From contig JBBTXM010000010.1 of the NCBI GenBank assembly GCA_038062255.1, positions 1 through 8,671 of the forward strand: a stretch of DNA of 8,671 bases, given 5' to 3'. The DNA is from JBBTXM01 sp038062255. GTDB lineage: Bacteria > Patescibacteriota > Minisyncoccia > UBA11713 > 2-01-FULL-45-33. Below the pieces are notes generated by a model. That model was not told where the DNA came from. It worked only from the letters and a program-made list of their open reading frames with translations, and searched no databases. Positions 5,471 through 8,671 of the stretch are shown here, piece by piece. Both the position numbers and the translations under genes were made by a program. Position 1 is the stretch's first letter. Each line of letters starts with the position of its first letter.

Positions 5471-5486
5471 TCCGCCAACTGGCGGA
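5471..5486. repeat. GC-rich palindrome related to the UDG repeat
   Basis: TCCGCC (5471-5476), AACT, GGCGGA (5481-5486). The arms are identical to those of the two copies in the UDG gene, with a 4-base instead of a 3-base centre. It lies at the tip of the candidate structured RNA. Confidence 0.7.
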
Positions 5487-5551
5487 TTTCTTTTAGCTTC
5501 GGCCTCTGCTAGCCCAGCATCAACTTGGCGTATTTTTTATAACCTGTTTTT

Positions 5552-5560
5552 ATTATCCCA
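5552..5560 (-). promoter_or_regulatory. Extended -10 for the candidate minus-strand RNA
   Basis: On the minus strand TGG precedes GATAAT (5557-5552). A poor -35 (TTGCTG, 5578-5573) lies 15 bases upstream of GATAAT. The region is AT-rich, so the match may be fortuitous. Confidence 0.3.
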
Positions 5561-5601
5561 CAAAAATCCAAACAGCAAAATCCCAATGTGGATAACTATT
5601 G

Positions 5602-5610
5602 TGTTAAAAT
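5602..5610 (+). promoter_or_regulatory. Extended -10 promoter of polX
   Basis: TGT (5602-5604) precedes TAAAAT (5605-5610), which ends six bases before the ATG at 5617. This is the same geometry as at 154-162 and implies a leaderless mRNA. There is no Shine-Dalgarno and no clear -35. Confidence 0.5.
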
Positions 5611-5616
5611 AAACCA

Positions 5617-7329
5617 ATGACAAATCAAGAAATCGCGAAGATTTTGCATGAAATGGCGGAACTTTTGGAAATGAAAGAGGTGGAGTTTAAACCCCGGGCT
5701 TACGAAAAGGCGGCGCTGGGCGTTGAGGGTTTGGATAGGGAAGTCCGCGATGTTTATAAAGAAAGGGGGTTTTCCGGCCTTATGGAAATTCCTGGAGTCG
5801 GCAGGGGAATCGCCGAGCACATTGAAGGATTACTCAAAAATGGAAAATTCGCCGAATACGAAAAACTGAAAAAAGAAATTCCGGTAAATATAACGGAATT
5901 AAGCGCCGTGGAGGGGGTGGGGCCAAAAATGATCAAGATTTTATATAAAAATTTAAAGATAAAAAATTTAAATGACCTAGAAAAAGCGGCGAAGGCCGGA
6001 AAAATAAGCGGGCTTGCGAGATTTGGCAAAAAATCTGAAGAGAAAATTTTAAAAGGCATAGAATTTTTAAAAAAATCCGGCGGAAGACGGATTTTGGGCG
6101 AGATATTGCCGGTAGCAGAAAAAATACTTGAACGACTAAGAACCTTGCCGGGGGTGGAGGGCGCGGAATTTGGCGGCTCTATGCGACGAATGAAGGAAAC
6201 CATAGGGGACCTTGATTTTGTGGCATTTTCTGCCAAGCCGTCCGCGGTGGTTGAGAGATTTGTTAAATTTCCGGAGGTCCAAAGTGTTCACGAAAAAGGC
6301 GGACACAAGGCGCTTGTTCGCTTGAACAACAATACAGACGCGGACATATGGGTTACGCTTCCTAGGTCAAAGGGCGCCGCGCTTATTGCCTGGACGGGAG
6401 ACAAACAGCATAATATTGCCATACGGACTCTTGCCGAAAAAAAGGGCTGGATGCTGAACGATTATGGTCTTTGGAAAGGCAAAAAACTTCTGGCGTCCAA
6501 AACGGAGGAAGAAGTTTATAAAAAACTCGGCCTTGCTTGGATACCCCCCGAAATACGCAACAACACGGGCGAGTTAGAAGCGGCGCAAAAAGGAAAACTT
6601 CCAAAGCTTGTTGAGTACGGCGACCTAAGAGGCGATTTGCAAGTCCAAACCGACTGGACAGACGGAGAAAATTCAATTTTGGAAATGGCCCACGCCGCAA
6701 AAAAAGCGGGATTAGAATATATTGCCATAACCGACCACACAAAATCGCTTGCTATGACCGGCGGGGCGGACGAAAAAAAACTTTTGCGCCAAATTGAAGA
6801 AATAAAAAAAATAAACAAAAAAATAAGCGGGATAAAAATTCTTTCCGGGGCCGAGGTTAATATAATGAAAGACGGTTCACTCGATATAAAAGACGAGGTT
6901 TTATCGAAGCTTGATGTTGTGGGCGCTGCTGTGCATAGCCACTTTAATTTGTCCCGCGAAGAACAAACAAAGCGAGTTATTAATGCAATGAATAATCCAA
7001 ATATCGATATAATTTTTCATCTAACAGGCAGAGTAATAGGGAGGAGAGAAGCTATACAAATAGATGTTGATGAAATTATAAAAACAGCCAAACGCAAGGG
7101 TACTATTTTGGAAATAGACGCTTACCCTGAAAGGCTCGATATAAAAGACGAATACATAAGAAAATGCGTAGAGGCGGGGGTGAAAATGGTAATTGATTCC
7201 GACGCCCATTCGGTAAACCACTTTAAATATTTAGAGTTGGGAATAGCCCAAGCGCGCCGCGGCTGGGCCAAAAAGAGCGATATTGTAAACACAAAACCGC
7301 TCGCAGAATTTCTAAAGAGTTTGAAGTAA
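5617..7329 (+). CDS. polX: DNA polymerase X with PHP domain (PolX)
   Basis: This 570-aa family X DNA polymerase with a C-terminal PHP domain fills short gaps in base-excision repair. Domains in order: N-terminal helix-hairpin-helix region with IPGVGRGIAEHI (residues 58-69) and VEGVGPKMIKILY (98-110); the palm with GGSMRRMKETIGDLDFVAF (186-204), where D198 and D200 are the metal ligands, and D243 in DADIWV as the third; GDKQHNIAIR (261-270) in the nucleotide-binding region; and the PHP domain from about 335. PHP metal ligands visible are D373/H374, E413, H440, H468, D529 and H531. The first motif reads LQVQTDWTDG (341-350), so the usual H-x-H is Q-x-Q. Phosphoesterase/3'-5' exonuclease activity may therefore be reduced or altered. 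Length is normal for bacterial PolX (about 570 aa). Its neighbours on each side are separately transcribed. Confidence 0.95.
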   Translation: MTNQEIAKILHEMAELLEMKEVEFKPRAYEKAALGVEGLDREVRDVYKERGFSGLMEIPGVGRGIAEHIEGLLKNGKFAEYEKLKKEIPVNITELSAVEGVGPKMIKILYKNLKIKNLNDLEKAAKAGKISGLARFGKKSEEKILKGIEFLKKSGGRRILGEILPVAEKILERLRTLPGVEGAEFGGSMRRMKETIGDLDFVAFSAKPSAVVERFVKFPEVQSVHEKGGHKALVRLNNNTDADIWVTLPRSKGAALIAWTGDKQHNIAIRTLAEKKGWMLNDYGLWKGKKLLASKTEEEVYKKLGLAWIPPEIRNNTGELEAAQKGKLPKLVEYGDLRGDLQVQTDWTDGENSILEMAHAAKKAGLEYIAITDHTKSLAMTGGADEKKLLRQIEEIKKINKKISGIKILSGAEVNIMKDGSLDIKDEVLSKLDVVGAAVHSHFNLSREEQTKRVINAMNNPNIDIIFHLTGRVIGRREAIQIDVDEIIKTAKRKGTILEIDAYPERLDIKDEYIRKCVEAGVKMVIDSDAHSVNHFKYLELGIAQARRGWAKKSDIVNTKPLAEFLKSLK

Positions 7330-7334
7330 AATCA

Positions 7335-7364
7335 TTGACAATTCCACTCTAAAAATGCTATGTT
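7335..7364 (+). promoter_or_regulatory. Promoter of the 52-aa Cys-rich protein
   Basis: A perfect TTGACA (7335-7340) lies 18 bases upstream of TATGTT (7359-7364), which is preceded by TGC (7356-7358) as an extended -10. Transcription would start near 7371, leaving about 29 nt of leader with AGAGG at 7388-7392, seven bases before the ATG. Confidence 0.65.
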
Positions 7365-7399
7365 GGATTTGGAGTTTGCGACTTTAAAGAGGAACAACA

Positions 7400-7558
7400 A
7401 TGAGCGGAGAATTTGGTTTTTACTGCACTTCCTGCGATGGATACAAAACAGTATTTGCGTTTCCTACCTGTCAGAGTTGCGGAGATACTGTTATGCTCTG
7501 CGAAAGTTGTATGCACAAGCATGAGTGCAAACAAAAAACAAAGAAGAAGAGACGATGA
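7400..7558 (+). CDS. Small Cys-rich, probable zinc-binding protein (52 aa)
   Basis: The frame runs from ATG at 7400 to TGA at 7556-7558. The protein has four candidate metal-binding clusters: CTSC (residues 9-12), CQSC (24-27), CESC (34-37) and HKHEC (39-43), with a basic tail KQKTKKKRR (44-52). The pattern C-x2-C, x11, C-x2-C, x6, C-x2-C, x, H-x-H-x-C gives nine to ten ligands, enough for two zinc sites in a zinc-ribbon or B-box-like fold. The basic tail suggests nucleic-acid or ribosome contact; this is inference. The gene is supported by an upstream promoter, a Shine-Dalgarno-like AGAGG seven bases before the ATG, and a terminator just after the stop. No named family is recognised. It converges on the rplT operon. 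Confidence 0.8.
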   Translation: MSGEFGFYCTSCDGYKTVFAFPTCQSCGDTVMLCESCMHKHECKQKTKKKRR

Positions 7559-7575
7559 ATAAATCAGTAATTTAA

Positions 7576-7604
7576 AAAAAGAGCCGTTAAAAGCGGCCCT
7601 TTTT
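7576..7604. terminator. Bidirectional terminator between convergent units
   Basis: AAAAAGAGCCG (7576-7586) pairs with CGGCCCTTTTT (7594-7604) around a 7-nt loop, with one A-C mismatch on the plus strand that becomes a G-U pair on the minus strand. T-runs flank it on both strands. It ends the 52-aa gene on the plus strand and the infC-rpmI-rplT operon on the minus strand, and its right arm overlaps the rplT stop codon (7603-7605). Confidence 0.85.
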
Positions 7605-7947
7605 ATTTTACCGATTCTATAACTTGCTTGAAAATTGCCGGGTGGTGTTCGGCGAGTTCGGCGAGGACTTTGCGGTTTAGTTTTATGTTGGCTTTGTTCA
7701 ATTTATCTATCAATTTGCTATACGATACGCCGTTTTCGCGGGAAGCCGCATTTATTTTTATGTTCCAAAGACGGCGGAAGTTGCCTTTCTTTTTTCTTCT
7801 GTCGTTAAAAGCGTGCGCGCCGGCGTGCAAAAGAGCGTCCTTTGCGGCGCGTTCTTTTGATTTTCGTTGCCATTTAAAACCCTTTGTTTTTCGGAGGATT
7901 TTTCTTCGGCGTTTTAATGCCGTTACTCCTCGTTTTACTCTTGTCAT
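7603..7947 (-). CDS. rplT: 50S ribosomal protein L20
   Basis: This 114-aa protein (family about 117 aa) is essential in early 50S assembly, binding 23S rRNA. The N-terminal basic extension is typical: MTRVKRGVTALKRRRKILR (residues 1-19), KGFKWQRKSKERAAKDALLH (22-41) and DRRKKKGNFRRLWNIKINAA (49-68). The C-terminal helical domain contains NGVSYSKLIDKLNKANIKLN (72-91) and RKVLAELAEHHPAIFKQVI (92-110). In E. coli and Bacillus L20 or its operon leader gives autoregulation; here the leader lies mostly outside the window. It starts six bases after the rpmI stop, in the conserved infC-rpmI-rplT order, without a Shine-Dalgarno. Confidence 0.97.
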   Translation of the reverse strand: MTRVKRGVTALKRRRKILRKTKGFKWQRKSKERAAKDALLHAGAHAFNDRRKKKGNFRRLWNIKINAASRENGVSYSKLIDKLNKANIKLNRKVLAELAEHHPAIFKQVIESVK

Positions 7948-7953
7948 ATTCGT

Positions 7954-8142
7954 TTATCGATATAGGTACGCCTTTAACAGATGCCGGCTTGTTTTTGCAA
8001 ACTCTATTGACCTTTTTTTATCCAGTTGCTTTGAACGCCTTTTTTTTGCTTGAAAATGGTTAACACCCCCGCCTTTTCGCATTATTTTGCCGGTTCTTGT
8101 AAACTTCATTCTTTTTAAAAGTGATTTATGTGTTTTTGGCAT
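7954..8142 (-). CDS. rpmI: 50S ribosomal protein L35
   Basis: This 62-aa protein matches L35 (usually about 64-66 aa). It has the typical start MPKTHKSLLKRMKFTRTGK (residues 1-19) and KRRSKQLDKKRSIEFAKTSR (34-53). It is a small basic component of the 50S subunit. Its ATG lies inside the 3' end of infC, overlapping it by 17 bases in another frame, which suggests coupled translation of the two genes. There is no Shine-Dalgarno. Confidence 0.95.
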   Translation of the reverse strand: MPKTHKSLLKRMKFTRTGKIMRKGGGVNHFQAKKRRSKQLDKKRSIEFAKTSRHLLKAYLYR

Positions 8143-8644
8143 GTTTAGAAGATATTGTTATGCTAATGCTTCTGGGCCCTGCTTTTATCGGCTCTTCTAT
8201 GAACGCCGAAGAAATTATTCCTAATATTCTCTTCAACCTTTCCTGGAGAAATTCTCTTTTTAAATATTTTTCTCTTCCTTTTAGCATCAAGTCGATTTTT
8301 ATTTTATCGCCGTCTTTGAGAAATTTATCAGCCTGCTTGGCTTTAAGCTCCAAATCGTGGGCGCCAGTGCCAATGCTTAGGCGTATATTTTTTACCTCTA
8401 CTTCTTTTCTTCGCTTTTGCGCTTGCCTCTCCTTTTTTTCCTGTTCGTAGAAATATTTGCCTTTGTCGATGATTTTCGCTACCGGAGGGTTTGCTGTGGG
8501 GGATATTTCTACTAAATCGAGGCCGGCTTCTTGGGATTTTTTGAGCGCCTCCTCAAGCGGAAGCACGCCCAAGTTTTCTCCGCTGGCGCCGATTACTCGT
8601 AGTTCCAGAGCCCTTATTTGGTTGTTTATTCTAGCTCGTTTTAT
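8126..8644 (-). CDS. infC: Translation initiation factor IF-3, non-ATG start
   Basis: IF-3 binds the 30S subunit, prevents premature 50S joining and checks start codons. Conserved sequence extends well upstream of the first TTG (8572): the frame reads IKRARINNQIRALELRVIG (residues 1-19) and then ASGENLGVLPLEEAL, a clear IF-3 N-domain. GLDLVEISPTANPPVAKIID and KYFYEQEKKERQAQKRRKE form the end of the N-domain and linker. The C-domain includes KNIRLSIGTGAHDLELKAKQ and DKIKIDLMLKGREK. Between the in-frame TAA (8650-8648) and that block there is no ATG, GTG or TTG. I place the start at ATA (8644-8642), giving 172 aa, normal for IF-3. GTT at 8647 and ATA at 8629 are alternatives. E. coli infC uses AUU, so a rare start has precedent. 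No Shine-Dalgarno is seen. Confidence 0.92.
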   Translation of the reverse strand: MKRARINNQIRALELRVIGASGENLGVLPLEEALKKSQEAGLDLVEISPTANPPVAKIIDKGKYFYEQEKKERQAQKRRKEVEVKNIRLSIGTGAHDLELKAKQADKFLKDGDKIKIDLMLKGREKYLKREFLQERLKRILGIISSAFIEEPIKAGPRSISITISSKHAKNT

Positions 8645-8671
8645 AACTTATAAATATTAATACTTTTAAAT

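Larger units (their letters stand above)
5344..5545 (-). ncRNA. Candidate structured non-coding RNA
   Basis: No protein gene is visible here. A minus-strand transcript starting near 5545 (after the -10 at 5557-5552) and ending at the T8 terminator would be about 200 nt. It contains an imperfect stem of 21 positions, 5414-5434 against 5491-5511, with 17 Watson-Crick pairs. The stem closes on a GGGA/TCCC hairpin (5457-5469), a 16-bp palindrome (5471-5486) and a tandem 9-mer (5440-5457). AGGTT near the 5' end can pair with AACCT toward the 3' end, giving a rod with an internal bubble, loosely like 6S RNA. On the plus strand the stem has slightly more G-U pairs and ends near a weak hairpin with T6 (5531-5538), so the strand is uncertain. 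It matches no tRNA, tmRNA, SRP RNA or RNase P motif I know. Confidence 0.3.

Noticed and set aside
5414..5511. SRP RNA or RNase P RNA in the structured gap
   Set aside because: The GGAAG here lacks the SRP domain IV loop context (AGG opposite AGCAG with a GGAA tip), and the RNase P P4 consensus is absent.
5754..6236. Minus-strand open frame of 160 codons opposite polX
   Set aside because: It is a shadow of the PolX reading frame; Phe/Ser/Pro-rich antisense sequence with no start signals.
7628..8053. Plus-strand open frame of 141 codons across rplT and rpmI
   Set aside because: It is antisense to two certain ribosomal protein genes; the Phe/Arg/Leu-rich content is the complement of Lys/Arg-rich codons.

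Overview
The window looks like chromosome from a candidate-phyla-radiation (Patescibacteria) bacterium, most likely a Parcubacteria-type lineage. This is an inference from gene content. It holds a family 4 uracil-DNA glycosylase without its iron-sulfur cysteines, a PolX with a changed PHP motif, a half-size MFS protein, very compact gene spacing, and a remnant resembling the N-terminus of reverse transcriptases I associate with these genomes. UGA works as a stop codon for several genes, so the recoded lineages (Gracilibacteria, Absconditabacteria) are excluded.

Layout. Bases 1-139 hold a G10 run and a 26-codon fragment that resembles the start of a reverse transcriptase. Bases 169-2321 are a tight plus-strand operon of three genes: a SLOG/LOG-like nucleotide-binding protein, an MgtC/SapB membrane protein and an aromatic-type amino acid permease. 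A DedA/VTT membrane protein with its own promoter follows (2340-2948). Next is a self-contained cassette (2945-4005) with a near-consensus promoter, a structured leader, a perfect Shine-Dalgarno, an unrecognised 275-aa protein whose C-terminus resembles a variable-protein tail, and a strong terminator. Bases 4072-5341 carry a UDG and half-MFS pair. Bases 5342-5616 contain no protein gene but much RNA-like structure: a terminator-like hairpin best read on the minus strand, a 21-position imperfect stem, a tandem 9-mer and a GC-rich palindrome. PolX (5617-7329) follows. A second self-contained cassette encodes a 52-aa cysteine-rich protein (7400-7558). It converges through a shared terminator on the minus-strand translation operon infC-rpmI-rplT (8644-7603).

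How it works together. Two expression styles coexist. Four plus-strand transcription units (169, 2340, 4072, 5617) have a -10-like hexamer only 6-10 nt before the start codon and no Shine-Dalgarno, as expected for leaderless or nearly leaderless mRNAs. The two orphan-protein cassettes (3105 and 7400) instead have -35/-10 promoters, real leaders, Shine-Dalgarno sites and terminators. UDG and PolX both point to base-excision repair. The infC frame contains no ATG, GTG or TTG upstream of conserved IF-3 sequence, so a rare initiator (AUA proposed) seems to be used, as with AUU in E. coli infC.

Best candidates for something new are: the possible diversity-generating-retroelement relic (RT stub plus a target-like protein), the possible structured RNA at 5342-5560, the small zinc-binding-type protein, and the in-frame palindromic repeats inside the UDG gene.
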